From assembly GCA_026004735.1 (NCBI GenBank), contig BPJS01000001.1, positions 3,986,859-4,050,858 on the forward strand: 64,000 nucleotides of DNA, given 5' to 3'. This document shows, in pieces, positions 45,489 through 54,898 of this stretch (position 1 is the stretch's first letter; each line of letters opens with the position of its first letter). Source of the DNA: Isosphaeraceae bacterium. Its GTDB lineage: Bacteria > Planctomycetota > Planctomycetia > Isosphaerales > Isosphaeraceae. Below the pieces are notes generated by a model. That model did not search any database. It was not told where the DNA came from and worked only from the letters and a program-made list of their open reading frames with translations. The translations under genes and the position numbers were made by a program.

Positions 45489-46721
45489 ATGAGCACCGAT
45501 GCGCCGTTCCGTTCCGACCGTCGAGCCTTCCTCCAGGCTGGCGCGCTGGCCGCCGGGGCCGCGTTGACCGCGCCTGGCGTCGCACAGGAGGCCGCCGCTC
45601 CGCGGCCGCCGCTGCCTCGGCGGAAGCTGGGCCGGACAGGTGTGGAGGTCACCATGCTCGACCAGGGGACGGTGCGCGGGCCGGGATATGCGCGGCTGCT
45701 CCGGCTGGGCTACGGGCTGGGCGTGCGGATGTTTGACACGGCCCGCGTCTACGGGACGGAGCCGGTCTTGCGGCAATGGTTCGAGCAGCAGCCGGAGGTG
45801 CGTAAGGAGATTTTCTTGATAACGAAGGATACGCCGAAGCGGCCGAAGGATCTGATCGCGCAGCTCGATCGGCGGCTGGAAGCGTTGGGGACCGACTACA
45901 TCGACCTGTTCTTCATTCACGGCTTGGGCGACGACCACTCGCTCGACGACGCGATCGGGATGGTGGCGTCGAAGGAGGCGAAGGAGACGTTTGAGGCGAT
46001 CCGGCGATCGGGCAAGGCGAGGTTTGTCGGCTTTTCGTCGCACCACAAGGACCGGGCGACGATGATCTCGGCGGCGGCGAAGGCGGGGTATGTGGATGCG
46101 ATCATGCTTCAGTATCGACCCTGGCTGGCGCCCGATAGTGCGTTGAACCGGGCGCTTGATGAGGCCCACGCTGCGGGAATCGGGCTGATCTCGATGAAGC
46201 AGATCGCGGGGAATGTTTTTGGCGATCGTCCGACGGGGGATATCCTCCAAGAGGTCCAGGAGCGGGTGCCGGTCTTGAAGGAGCGTAATCTGACGCCGTT
46301 TCAGGGTTTGTTGCACGCGATCTGGAGCGATGAACGGATCAGCGCCTGCTGCGTGTCGATGCGCAATACGGACCAGCTTCGGGAGAATTGCGATGCGGCG
46401 CGGCGGTTTGAGCCGTTGAAGGAGGCGGACATCCGCACGCTCGGCGAGGTTTCGGTGGCGATGGGGCAGACGCTGTGCGCGGACTGCGACGGGCGATGCG
46501 CCGATGCGGCCGGAACCCAAGCAGCGCTGGGCGATCTGACGCGGCTTCTGACGTATTACGAACAGCATGGGGATCGTTCGATCGCGCGGGCGGAGTATGC
46601 CCGGCTACCGGAGTCGGCGCGGGATTGGAGCGGCGCGGATCTGGAAGCAGCGCGGGCGGTCTGCCCGGCGCGACTGGATTTTGCCCGGCTGTTGCCGAGG
46701 GTCGATCGGCGGCTGGCCTGA
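45489..46721 (+). CDS. Tat-exported aldo/keto reductase-family protein
   Basis: 410 residues from ATG 45489. The first 32 residues are a twin-arginine signal (SDRRAFLQAGALAAGAAL). The mature part is an aldo/keto reductase barrel: LGRTGVEVTMLDQGTVRG, catalytic Asp and Tyr in FDTARVYGTE, Lys in LITKDTPKRP, His in DLFFIHGLGDDH, all four in order. A C-terminal extension of about 90 residues holds a Cys group, CADCDGRC, and CPARLDFARLL near the end, reminiscent of the iron-sulfur tail seen in some AKRs, but with too few Cys for a full 4Fe-4S site. Export suggests the cofactor is loaded before transport. Confidence 0.85.
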   Translation: MSTDAPFRSDRRAFLQAGALAAGAALTAPGVAQEAAAPRPPLPRRKLGRTGVEVTMLDQGTVRGPGYARLLRLGYGLGVRMFDTARVYGTEPVLRQWFEQQPEVRKEIFLITKDTPKRPKDLIAQLDRRLEALGTDYIDLFFIHGLGDDHSLDDAIGMVASKEAKETFEAIRRSGKARFVGFSSHHKDRATMISAAAKAGYVDAIMLQYRPWLAPDSALNRALDEAHAAGIGLISMKQIAGNVFGDRPTGDILQEVQERVPVLKERNLTPFQGLLHAIWSDERISACCVSMRNTDQLRENCDAARRFEPLKEADIRTLGEVSVAMGQTLCADCDGRCADAAGTQAALGDLTRLLTYYEQHGDRSIARAEYARLPESARDWSGADLEAARAVCPARLDFARLLPRVDRRLA

Positions 46722-47121
46722 GGAGGCCCTCTCGCCAGCGGGAGCCGGGCGTTCGGGGGTGTCTGCGCTTCTTGAGCCGAGCCGCGTCGGGGTCAGGTCC
46801 TCCCGGCTTGGTTGGCGGCGATGTGGATAGCCGCGGTGCGCGTCAACATTGGCAGGTGCCGCGGAATTGGGGTGCTTGTCGCTCCGCGGTCCGGTTGGTT
46901 AGGTGTGATCAAGTGAATGACCGTCCGGCGGCGATGGGGCGAACGCATCGGGTGGGGGTTGAGGACCTCGGGGCAGTGTCAGACCTGTGGCGGTCGCGCG
47001 CGATGGCGACAAACCCGCGACGGCCAGCAGATGCACTTGGTTAAAATGGAGCTGCAATCGCCACGAAGAGGAAGCCGGAGCGGAGGAGGAAACGCTTCGG
47101 ACCAAATGAGGAGGCACGATC
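46722..47121. other. Intergenic region before the PDZ protein gene
   Basis: 400 nt with no credible gene or RNA. TAAAAT at 47043-47048 is a possible -10 without a matching -35. GAGGAGG at 47108-47114 is a strong ribosome site seven bases before ATG 47122. Confidence 0.4.
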
Positions 47122-48144
47122 ATGATGGGGAGCGTGCTGGGTTGGGTTCTGGGGGCGCTGGTGGGGGCGACGGCCGGCGGGGCGATCGGGGAACCGGTTC
47201 GGTTCGGGGACGCGGAGAGTTGGGGAGGCGTCGGGTTAGGGCAGGAGGCCGCGGCGGAGGCGGACGGGTCGCGCGAGCGTCGGGAGCTGAACGATGCGGC
47301 GAGCGCAGAAGTGAGGCTGCGGGTTGCTGAACGGCTGCTCGAGCGTGCGGGGGAGCTTCTGGAGCGGGGAGAACCGAAGCGAGCGATGGCGATGATTGCC
47401 CTGGCGCGGCGAGTTCTTCGCATGGAGGCCGCGTCGACTGAGGGTCAGATGGCGGACGCTCCGAGCCTGGAGGTGGGAGCTGGGGCCAACGCGGACCGGC
47501 CGGCAGCGCCGCAGCGGCGGGGAACGCTTCGCGTTGAGATCCGGCAGCGGACCCGCAACCCGGATGGGACGGTGAACGATCAGGTCGTGGTCCGGGAGTA
47601 TGCGATTGGGCCAGGCGGCCTAACGCGGATTGAACCGCAGCCCGATCCAGCGCCATCGCGGGCAGGTCGAGGACAGGCTGGTTTGCTCTCGGCGATTCGC
47701 CAGTTGGAGCGGTTGACCAGGGGACTGGAAGGAGTTGAGAAGCCTCAGGAACAGATCAAGCCGGAGGCTGCAGAGCCGGAGCAGGAGCGGGGGGCAGAGG
47801 CCGGAGCGGAAAGCGGCTCGAGCCAAGAATCGACCGAGCGGTCGGGAGGGAATGTTGTTGGAATCGGATTGTTGCTCGAGAAGCAGGAGGGCGGATTTGT
47901 CGTGCGCGGAGTGCTGGAGGGAAGCCCGGCAGCGCGTGAGGGGTCGATCCGAGAGGGGGATCGGCTGGTGGGGATCGTGGACGAGGATGGATCCGAGGTA
48001 CGGCTTGAGGATCAGTCGCTGGAGGAGGTCGTGAAAATGATCCGCGGGGAGCCGGGGACGACGGTCCGACTGATCGTTCAGGCCGAAGGCTCGGACGAGC
48101 GGCGCGAGGTCGTGCTCGAGCGGCAGGAACTGAGGCTGCCGTAA
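47122..48144 (+). CDS. Exported protein with a C-terminal PDZ domain
   Basis: 340 residues from ATG 47122 with a strong GAGGAGG site. Weak signal peptide (SVLGWVLGALVGATAGGAIG), an Ala/Glu/Arg helical segment resembling a tetratricopeptide helix pair (RLRVAERLLERAGELLERGE-like), a Pro/Gln-rich linker, and a PDZ domain from about residue 245: GNVVGIGLLLEKQEGGFVVR, VLEGSPAAREGSIREGDRLV, EVVKMIRGEPGTTVRLIVQ. There is no protease domain, so it is probably a peptide-binding adaptor in the envelope. Separate from galT (220 nt gap). Confidence 0.82.
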   Translation: MMGSVLGWVLGALVGATAGGAIGEPVRFGDAESWGGVGLGQEAAAEADGSRERRELNDAASAEVRLRVAERLLERAGELLERGEPKRAMAMIALARRVLRMEAASTEGQMADAPSLEVGAGANADRPAAPQRRGTLRVEIRQRTRNPDGTVNDQVVVREYAIGPGGLTRIEPQPDPAPSRAGRGQAGLLSAIRQLERLTRGLEGVEKPQEQIKPEAAEPEQERGAEAGAESGSSQESTERSGGNVVGIGLLLEKQEGGFVVRGVLEGSPAAREGSIREGDRLVGIVDEDGSEVRLEDQSLEEVVKMIRGEPGTTVRLIVQAEGSDERREVVLERQELRLP

Positions 48145-48364
48145 GAGAACGCTTGGGGGGGCGAGGAGCGGGGGATCGCCTCAGAAGGCGTTGGGGGAGA
48201 CCGAGCAGGATAAGGCGCGCCTGGTCTATGAACCGGATGAGTGACGGGCGGGGACGCGGGCGGATAAGGTGGTGACGTGAGGTTGCCGGGCGAGCGGAGC
48301 GAAAACCGCCCAGACCCGCGACCGGGGGAATTTCGACAGGGAGGCCGAATCAGGCGCGCGTATC

Positions 48365-49384
48365 ATGCCCGAGTTGCGTAAGGATCCGATCGTCGGTCGC
48401 TGGGTGATTATTGCCCATGAGCGCGCGAAGCGCCCGAGCGATTATCCCAGCAATGGTCAGACGCACGCCGTGACGGGCACCTGCCCGTTCTGCGTGGGCA
48501 ACGAGGCGCAGACGCCGCCGGAGATCCTGGCGTATCGGGAGCGAGGCAGCCACGCGGATGGCCCGGGCTGGCGGGTTCGGGTGGTCCCCAACAAATATCC
48601 GGCGTTGAAGATCGAGGGGACGCTGAACAAGCGAGGCGACGGCATCTACGACCGGATGGCGGGCGTGGGCGCGCACGAGGTGATCATCGAGAGCCCGGAG
48701 CACCTGGTCAGCATGACGCAAATGAGCGAGCAGCAGATCTGTGAGGTGCTCTGGGTGTATCGGGATCGGCTGGTGGATCTCAAGAAGGATTCGCGCCTGG
48801 TGCACGGGATGTTGTTCAAGAACGTAGGTCAGGCGGCGGGGGCGAGCCTCGAGCACACGCATAGCCAGTTGATCGTGACGCCGATTGTGCCGATCTCGGT
48901 GTGGGAGGAGATGACCGGCGCGCTGGAGTTTTACAATTACCGGGGTCGGTGCATTTACTGCGACATGGTGCAGCAGGAGCTGGAGACAGGGAGCCGGGTG
49001 GTGCTGGAGACGCCGCACTTTGCGGCGTTTTGTCCGTATGCGAGCCGGTTTCCCTTTGAGACGTGGATCTTGCCCAAGGCGCATTCGAGCCAATACGAGA
49101 ATATTCCGAAGCCCTCGGTGGATGACTTGGGGGGGGTATTGCGGCAGGTGTTGGGGAGGTTGGAGCGGGCATTGGATCGGCCGCCATATAATTACATTTT
49201 GCACACGGCGCCGTTCGACCATCAGGAGATGCCGCATTACCACTGGCATATCGAGGTGATCCCGCGACTGACGAACGTGGCGGGCTTTGAGTGGGGGACG
49301 GGCTTTTACATCAATCCCGTGCCTCCGGAGGAGGCGGCTGGATATCTCAGGGAGGTGGAGATGGAAGAGACGGGGGTGCGGTGA
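48365..49384 (+). CDS. galT: Galactose-1-phosphate uridylyltransferase-family protein
   Basis: 339 residues from ATG 48365. Family features: [20 protein letters not shown], zinc ligands in [16 protein letters not shown], the nucleophile region [37 protein letters not shown] and [12 protein letters not shown] near the end. The usual HPH in this motif reads HTH here, but the catalytic second His and the zinc sites are kept. It exchanges UMP (or AMP) between hexose phosphates via a His-nucleotide intermediate; the altered loop leaves UDP- versus ADP-sugar specificity open. It precedes a glucanotransferase, suggesting glycogen or hexose metabolism. Confidence 0.88.
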   Translation: MPELRKDPIVGRWVIIAHERAKRPSDYPSNGQTHAVTGTCPFCVGNEAQTPPEILAYRERGSHADGPGWRVRVVPNKYPALKIEGTLNKRGDGIYDRMAGVGAHEVIIESPEHLVSMTQMSEQQICEVLWVYRDRLVDLKKDSRLVHGMLFKNVGQAAGASLEHTHSQLIVTPIVPISVWEEMTGALEFYNYRGRCIYCDMVQQELETGSRVVLETPHFAAFCPYASRFPFETWILPKAHSSQYENIPKPSVDDLGGVLRQVLGRLERALDRPPYNYILHTAPFDHQEMPHYHWHIEVIPRLTNVAGFEWGTGFYINPVPPEEAAGYLREVEMEETGVR

Positions 49385-49558
49385 CGAGTCCGGAGCGCCG
49401 AGAGGCTAGGAGCTGAGGTTTGGAGGGCCTGAAGGGGGAGGAGGCGGGAATCGGGCGACAGCCTAGGTGGCAAGCCGAGTGCGTAAAGACGATCATGCAG
49501 CGTGGAGAAGGAACGCCGGCCGGGACATGACCGGCCTGGGAGCCAGTGAGGGGGGAAG

Positions 49559-51751
49559 ATGGCCGAGGTGCGTTTGATTCTGGCTTTGCACATCCATCAG
49601 CCCGTGGGAAATTTCGACGGGGTGTTTGAGTCAGCGTATCGGGACAGCTACGAGCCGTTTCTCGAGGTCGCGGCGGAGTATCCCGAAGTGCCGTTTGTGT
49701 TGCACATCTCGGGGCCATTGCTGGAATGGCTGGCGGCGAAGCGGCCGGAGTATGTGGAACGGGTGAAGCGGTGGGTCGCTGCGGGTCGGGTGGAGATTCT
49801 GGGGGGTCCGTATTACGAGCCGATCCTGCCCCACATTCCGCATCGCGACCGGGTGGGGCAGATGCGTGCATATGCGCGGCGGCTGGAGATGGAGTTTGGA
49901 ACCAGGCCGCGAGGAATCTGGCTGCCGGAGCGGGTTTGGGAGCAGAGTCTGGTGGGGTCGTTGGTGGAGTCGGGAGTCGAGTACACGGTCCTGGACGATT
50001 TTCACTTTGAGCGGGCGGGGCTGGTGGCGGAGCAGCTCCGCGGGTTTTACCTGACGGAGGATGAGGGACGGCTCTTGAAGCTGTTTCCGAATAGCGAGCG
50101 GCTGCGGTATCTGACGCCGTGGCAAGAGCCGCATGAGTCGTATGAGTATTTGCGGCAAGTGGCGCGGGAAAGCCCTGGGGCGGTTCTGGTGTGCGCCGAT
50201 GATGGCGAGAAGTTTGGCGGATGGCCTCAAACGCACGATCATGTGTTTGTTCGGGGGTGGTTGCGGCGTTTTTTTGACATGCTGCGGGGGAATCGGGAGT
50301 GGCTGAAGTGCACGACGTTTGCGGAGGCGGTGGAGAGAACACTGCCGAGGGGCAAGGTGTATGTTCCGGATGGGTCATATCGAGAGATGACCGAGTGGGC
50401 GATGGCGCCGGAGCGGTACGAGGAGTTGCGAGCCGCGCGAGCGGAGCTGGAGGAGAGGTGGCCGCCGGAGGTGGTTCGGCGGTTGCTGGCCGGAGGGGGC
50501 AGTTGGCGGCAGTTTCGGATGAAGTATCGGGAGAGTGATGAGATGTCGTCGCGGATGCTGGCGGTCTCGCGGCGGCTCGCGGAATTGGAGCGGCGGGGAG
50601 CGGATCGGGGGGCGTTAGAGCGGGCGCGGGAGAGTCTGTATCGCGGGCAGTGCAATTGTCCGTACTGGCATGGGGCCTTTGGGGGGTTGTATCTGCCGCA
50701 CCTGAGGAATGCGATTTACGGAAACCTGATTGAGGCGGACCGGGCGCTCGACGAGGCGGAGGGTAAGACGGGGAGTTGGGTGGAGGCGTTGGTTGAGGAT
50801 TACAACGTGGATGCGCGGAATGAGGTGCGGTTGGGGAATGAGGCGTTGACGGCCTGGGTGGAGCCGGCCTGTGGGGGGCGTTTGTATGAGTTGGATGTGA
50901 GGCAGGCGCGGGTCAATTTGCTGGCAACTTTAGATCGGCGGCCGGAGGCCTATCATCGGACGATCCGCGAGGCGGCGTTGGGGGCCTCGACGGGCGATGG
51001 TCCGCCGAGCGCCTTGCCGGAGGTTTTATTCAAGCGTCCGGAGTTGGAGCGGTTGCTGGTCTATGATCGGTATCCGCGTAAGGCGTTTGTGGATCACTTT
51101 ATGGCCTGGGATGCGCGGTGGGAGGATGCGGTCGCGTGCCGGGATCTGGAGCGGGGAGACTTCGTGCTGGGGGCGTATCTGGGGCGTGTGGAGCGCGAGC
51201 CGGGGGCGGTGGTTTTGGATCTTGAGCGGGGCGGGATGGCCGAGGGCTGGCGTGTTCATGTGCGGAAGCGATATCGGCTGGTGGCGGGGCAGCCGGTCTT
51301 GGAGGTGAGTTATCGGCTCTCGGAGTTGCCGCCGGAAGCACGGTTGCGGTTTGGCGTTGAGCTGAATGTGGCGTCGCTGGCCGGCGCGGCAGAGGATCGT
51401 TATTACGAGGGGTTAGGGGGTGAGCGGTTGGGATCGTTGTCGGCGGGGCTGGATCTGCACGAGACGGGAGGGATTCGGCTGGTCGATGAGTGGCTGCCGT
51501 TGACGGTGGAGCTGACGTGGACGCGGCCGGGGGGGGTGTGGTGTTTCCCGGTGGAGACGGTCAGCCAGAGTGAGGGGGGATTTGAGGGGGTTTATCAGAG
51601 CAGTGTGATCTGGCCGCATTGGGCGGTGGCGGCGGATGCCGAAGGCGGGTGGGGGGTGACGATCCGCTGGGAGGCCAGGACGGGGGTGGGAGCTCGGGCT
51701 GGTCGGGCGGGGGCGGTTGCCGGAGAAGTGGCGGCCGTCGGGGGTGGATGA
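49559..51751 (+). CDS. GH57-family 4-alpha-glucanotransferase/alpha-amylase-type enzyme
   Basis: 730 residues from ATG 49559. The GH57 motifs are in order: HIHQP (11-15), GGPYYEPI (82-89), GIWLPERVWE with nucleophile Glu 124, LDDFHF (145-150) and CADDGEKFGGWP with the acid/base Asp 214 or 215. These positions are close to those of the Thermococcus litoralis 4-alpha-glucanotransferase (Glu123, Asp214). The C-terminal half is the beta-sandwich found in that enzyme (AYHRTIREAALG; DHFMAWDARWEDA). It rearranges alpha-1,4-glucan chains. The stop overlaps the DUF58 gene start (ATGA at 51748). No signal peptide: cytoplasmic. Confidence 0.9.
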   Translation: MAEVRLILALHIHQPVGNFDGVFESAYRDSYEPFLEVAAEYPEVPFVLHISGPLLEWLAAKRPEYVERVKRWVAAGRVEILGGPYYEPILPHIPHRDRVGQMRAYARRLEMEFGTRPRGIWLPERVWEQSLVGSLVESGVEYTVLDDFHFERAGLVAEQLRGFYLTEDEGRLLKLFPNSERLRYLTPWQEPHESYEYLRQVARESPGAVLVCADDGEKFGGWPQTHDHVFVRGWLRRFFDMLRGNREWLKCTTFAEAVERTLPRGKVYVPDGSYREMTEWAMAPERYEELRAARAELEERWPPEVVRRLLAGGGSWRQFRMKYRESDEMSSRMLAVSRRLAELERRGADRGALERARESLYRGQCNCPYWHGAFGGLYLPHLRNAIYGNLIEADRALDEAEGKTGSWVEALVEDYNVDARNEVRLGNEALTAWVEPACGGRLYELDVRQARVNLLATLDRRPEAYHRTIREAALGASTGDGPPSALPEVLFKRPELERLLVYDRYPRKAFVDHFMAWDARWEDAVACRDLERGDFVLGAYLGRVEREPGAVVLDLERGGMAEGWRVHVRKRYRLVAGQPVLEVSYRLSELPPEARLRFGVELNVASLAGAAEDRYYEGLGGERLGSLSAGLDLHETGGIRLVDEWLPLTVELTWTRPGGVWCFPVETVSQSEGGFEGVYQSSVIWPHWAVAADAEGGWGVTIRWEARTGVGARAGRAGAVAGEVAAVGGG

Positions 51752-52626
51752 ACGGGTCGGCGCGGCGACTGGCGCGGTTGCTTCGAGGCCGGGCGGCGGG
51801 GGTTCTGGCTGGGGCGTATGCGTCGGCGCGGCCGGGGCTGGGTCTGGCGTTTGCCGAGCTACGGCCATATGTGCTGGGTGATGACGTGCGGGCGATCGAC
51901 TGGCGGGCGACGGCACGGCAGGGTCGGCCGATTGTGCGGGTCTACGAGGCGGAGCGTTCGCAGCCGGTATGGCTGGTGCTGGATACGAGCGCGCGGCTGC
52001 AGGCGGGAGTTCCTGGGCGTACGGTGGGGGACTGGGTACGGGAGGCGGCCTTGTGGCTGGCGGCGGCGGCCTGGTTGCGAGGCGACCGGGTGGGGCTGGT
52101 GGGTGCCGGCGTGCCGGGTCTGTTCTTCAGACCGGGCGGCGGGAGGCGGCATAGGGGCCGGCTGGCGAGGGCGTTGGATCAGGTCGTCTTCGAGGCGCGG
52201 GGGGTGGATTTGAGTGAGGCGGTGGAGCGGCTCGCCAAGGCGCCACGGCGCGGGCTGGTGTTTGTCCTGAGCGATTTTCGGCGGTTGCCGGACGAGCGGG
52301 CGTGGCGGTGTATGGGTCGGCGCCATGAGGTTTGGCCGATCCGGGTCGTGGATCGTTGGGAGGCGGAACCACCGGCGGCGGGACTGGTGGCGGTGGTGGA
52401 CCCGGAGACGGGTCGGCGGGGCTGGATCGACCTGGGAGACGATCGGGTGCGTACTCAGATCCGAGAGCGGACCAGTCGCCTGAATGACGCGTTTCGGGAC
52501 TGGTGTCGGCGAATGGGGACCAGAGGGGCGGTTGTGGGTGCCGGAGATCAGGTTCTGAGCGCTCTCGAGAGGGTGCTCCGGGCGGGCCAACGGGGGAGTC
52601 GGCGTGTTGGTCGGGGTCGACTCTGA
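51748..52626 (+). CDS. DUF58-family protein
   Basis: 292 residues, starting in the ATGA overlap with the GH57 gene. DUF58 markers: ASARPGLGLAFAELRPYVLG, then GDDVRAIDWRATARQGRPIV and VRVYEAERSQPVWLVLDTSA, leading into a von Willebrand A-like half (LVFVLSDFRRLPDE). There is no membrane segment. DUF58 proteins act with MoxR ATPases and membrane VWA proteins in envelope assembly or stress tolerance (family knowledge). The next gene overlaps it by 23 nt. A BatD-like protein is encoded on the other strand at 62.8-64 kb, but no MoxR gene is in the window. Confidence 0.88.
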   Translation: MNGSARRLARLLRGRAAGVLAGAYASARPGLGLAFAELRPYVLGDDVRAIDWRATARQGRPIVRVYEAERSQPVWLVLDTSARLQAGVPGRTVGDWVREAALWLAAAAWLRGDRVGLVGAGVPGLFFRPGGGRRHRGRLARALDQVVFEARGVDLSEAVERLAKAPRRGLVFVLSDFRRLPDERAWRCMGRRHEVWPIRVVDRWEAEPPAAGLVAVVDPETGRRGWIDLGDDRVRTQIRERTSRLNDAFRDWCRRMGTRGAVVGAGDQVLSALERVLRAGQRGSRRVGRGRL

Positions 52627-53164
52627 ACGGCTGGTTCTGCCGCGACCGAATCCGGGGCCACTGCCGCTGCCAGAGTCCGACGGGTGGGGAGTCGTATGGC
52701 CCTGGCTGGGGGTCTTGGCGCTGGTCGCGGCGGTGGGCGTGACGGCAGGGTGGCTCAGGAGAGCGAGCAGCCGGCGCAAGCGTGAATTTGGAAGCGTTAC
52801 CGGGGAACGGTCGGAACTGGGGTCGGAGCCTCCGGAGGCGGACGCAGTGGCTGCCTGGTGCGGACTGGTCCGGGAAACGCTGGCGGCCCGCTGGGGCGAG
52901 CGGGGGCGAGCGATGACGACAGCCGAGTTGCTCAAGGCGGCCGACCACGAGGCGTTTCTGCGCGATGATCAGCGAGCTGCGCTGGCGCGGGTCCTAGGGG
53001 AGGGCGAACGGCGCGTCTACGGTCCGCCGACAGAAGAGCAGCCGGCGGGTTGGCCGGAGCGGGAGATTCTGGAGGACCTGCTGTCGGCTCTGAGGCTCCG
53101 GAACCCAGAAGCACGAGCCGGGATGGGTGACGAGGCGGCTTCGAGGAGGGTTCGTCCCGGTTGA
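52604..53164 (+). CDS. Small single-pass membrane protein of the DUF58 locus
   Basis: 186 residues from GTG 52604 (TTG 52607 possible), overlapping the DUF58 gene. One membrane segment at about 30-50 (VVWPWLGVLALVAAVGVTAG) is followed by a charged helical domain (TTAELLKAADHEAFLRDDQR; EREILEDLLSALRLRNPE). The layout is that of the small proteins (DUF4381-like) between DUF58 and VWA genes in MoxR loci; sequence likeness is weak, so the family name is tentative. It is convergent with the minus-strand bio operon, with 46 nt between. Confidence 0.65.
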   Translation: MLVGVDSERLVLPRPNPGPLPLPESDGWGVVWPWLGVLALVAAVGVTAGWLRRASSRRKREFGSVTGERSELGSEPPEADAVAAWCGLVRETLAARWGERGRAMTTAELLKAADHEAFLRDDQRAALARVLGEGERRVYGPPTEEQPAGWPEREILEDLLSALRLRNPEARAGMGDEAASRRVRPG

Positions 53165-53210
53165 AACAGACTTGGACGAGCGTTCGACGGGTCGGCGAGG
53201 CAGTTTAACG

Positions 53211-54137
53211 CTAAGGCGAAGAGCCTTCACCTACGGGGACGTCGGCCGAGGAAAATTCGATTCCGATCAACGCGGTGCGATTGGTGGTTGAGCGGACGCG
53301 GAGCCTCCAGAGCATACGGGGGGAGAGGCGGTGGCGGGCTTGCGGCTCGGAGACGAGCCACACGTCGGCTTCCTCGCCGGGTTGGAGCTGGGGGAAGTGC
53401 TGGCCGTCAATCGTCCATTCGCTAGAGACGGCCAGGGGGAAGACGAGAAGGGGGGCGCGGTCGGTCTGAATCAGAGAGTCGGGATAGCCCTGGTCGGGGT
53501 GGCGAATGAACTCGGGATCGATGGGGGTCAGAGGCGTGGTTTCGGAGAGGTTACGGAGGCGGAGGCGGAGCCAAAGGGCGTCGGGGCCGCCGTCGCGTTG
53601 TTGGCCGGGATCGAGCTGGTTGACGAGCCTCACCGGCGCGAGGCGGAGTTCGGAGGGAAGGACTTCGAGATCTGCCAGGCGGAGGGTAGAACCGAGGGCA
53701 ACGACGTGGGAGGGGAGGATGGCCGGCAAGGGAGCGGATCCGAGGCTGGGGATCTCGGGTGGGGGCGTGGCCGGACGAGGAGTGGGACGCAGCGTGACGC
53801 GGCCGGTGGCGAGCATCCAGAACAGGGCGAGGGTCAGGGCGCTGGCGTAGCTGGGGAGCAGCCAGCGAAACGGGTTACGAGGGGATGGTGGGGCGGTGGG
53901 TCGGTGTGGGCCGTCGGCGGGTGCGGGGGCCGGACGAGGTTGGGCGGCAAGGGACGGCAGTGGTTGATCCTCAGAGTGGGTCGAGCCGGGCAAGTCTACG
54001 ACCGGGACGAATTCGAAGACCATGCTGCCCGGATCGGGCAGTGAGGAGGCGTGCTGAGCGGAATCGGGCTGCGGTTGGCCGGTAGGCAACGGCATTCCGC
54101 AGTGGGGGCAGGCGAGAGGTCGAGTCTCCTGGCTCAT
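53211..54137 (-). CDS. Membrane protein with an N-terminal zinc-ribbon-like Cys pair
   Basis: 308 residues from ATG 54137, chosen because the start overlaps the bioD stop (ATGA) and the sequence before it is only bioD in another frame. It begins RPLACPHCGMPLPTGQ, a half zinc ribbon with CxxC and no second pair in sight, then a Pro/Ser-rich linker, a membrane helix (SYASALTLALFWMLATGR) near residues 95-112, and a beta-rich domain outside (LRLRLRNLSETTPLTPIDPE; WTIDGQHFPQLQPGEEADVW). Family not recognised. Last gene of the queF-bio operon. Confidence 0.72.
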   Translation of the reverse strand: MSQETRPLACPHCGMPLPTGQPQPDSAQHASSLPDPGSMVFEFVPVVDLPGSTHSEDQPLPSLAAQPRPAPAPADGPHRPTAPPSPRNPFRWLLPSYASALTLALFWMLATGRVTLRPTPRPATPPPEIPSLGSAPLPAILPSHVVALGSTLRLADLEVLPSELRLAPVRLVNQLDPGQQRDGGPDALWLRLRLRNLSETTPLTPIDPEFIRHPDQGYPDSLIQTDRAPLLVFPLAVSSEWTIDGQHFPQLQPGEEADVWLVSEPQARHRLSPRMLWRLRVRSTTNRTALIGIEFSSADVPVGEGSSP

Positions 54138-54898
54138 CGCGGGGGTTGGGCGGAGTTGAGGCCGATGGGGAGGCGTGGAGGGCGGGCGAGGCTTTGCCAG
54201 TCGAAGGGCTGGAGGGGATCTGGCGAGGCCTGGCCGTGGGGATTGTAGTCGAGCTCGGCGAGGATGCCGATGCCAGGCAGAAGGCGTGCGAGCTCGTGGC
54301 GGTTGGTGGCTGGCGATGGGTCGGATGGGGAGGGAGGCTCGGCTTGATTGAGGACGATGCCGGCGATGCGGAGGCCGCGGCGGGTGGCGACCTCGACGGT
54401 GCAGAGGGTGTGGTTGAGGGTTCCGAGGGCGCGGCGGGCGACGATAAGCAGGGGGTAATCGAGATCGACGGCGAGTCGGACGAGGGTGGCATCCTCGGCG
54501 ATCGGGCAATGCAGGCCGCCGATACCTTCGAGCAGGATGAGTTCGCAGCGGGGTTCCCACCAGGCGATGGTGTCGAGGGTGCGTGCGTAGAGTTCGGCGT
54601 AGTCGAGGCGGCGGCCTTCGAGGCGCGCGGCGACGGGCGGGGCCAGCGGAGCGGCGAAGAGCAGCGGTACGACGCGGGAAGCGGGCGGGTGGAGGCCGGC
54701 AGTGGCGAGTGCCGCCGCGAGGCTGCGGCCGTCGTCGCCCAGGCGGTCGTCGGGGCAGGTGGATCCGGTGGCGACGGGCTTGAAGGCACCAACGCGGCGA
54801 CCTTGGGCGGCGAGGAGATGGATGAGCGAGGTGGTGAGGCGGGTTTTGCCAACCCCGGTATCGGTGGCGACGATGAATAGGCCTGGAGGCCGGGTCAT
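54134..54898 (-). CDS. bioD: Dethiobiotin synthetase
   Basis: 254 residues from ATG 54898, coupled to bioA (ATGA). It closes the ureido ring of dethiobiotin from DAPA, CO2 and ATP. The P-loop is ATDTGVGKTRLTTSLIHL, Lys in GAFKPVATGS, and the second motif LILLEGIGGLHCPI, where most BioD have EGxGG with a following Gly-rich loop; here the Glu and Gly pair are kept. GLRIAGIVLNQ matches the nucleotide-base strand. It is about 25 residues longer than E. coli BioD. With bioA, it covers the two middle biotin steps. Confidence 0.9.
   Translation of the reverse strand: MTRPPGLFIVATDTGVGKTRLTTSLIHLLAAQGRRVGAFKPVATGSTCPDDRLGDDGRSLAAALATAGLHPPASRVVPLLFAAPLAPPVAARLEGRRLDYAELYARTLDTIAWWEPRCELILLEGIGGLHCPIAEDATLVRLAVDLDYPLLIVARRALGTLNHTLCTVEVATRRGLRIAGIVLNQAEPPSPSDPSPATNRHELARLLPGIGILAELDYNPHGQASPDPLQPFDWQSLARPPRLPIGLNSAQPPR

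Noticed and set aside
44919..46568. 549-codon minus-strand frame across the secreted protein and the aldo/keto reductase
   Set aside because: Both plus-strand genes have signal peptides and family motifs; the minus frame is Arg/Pro-rich without a motif.
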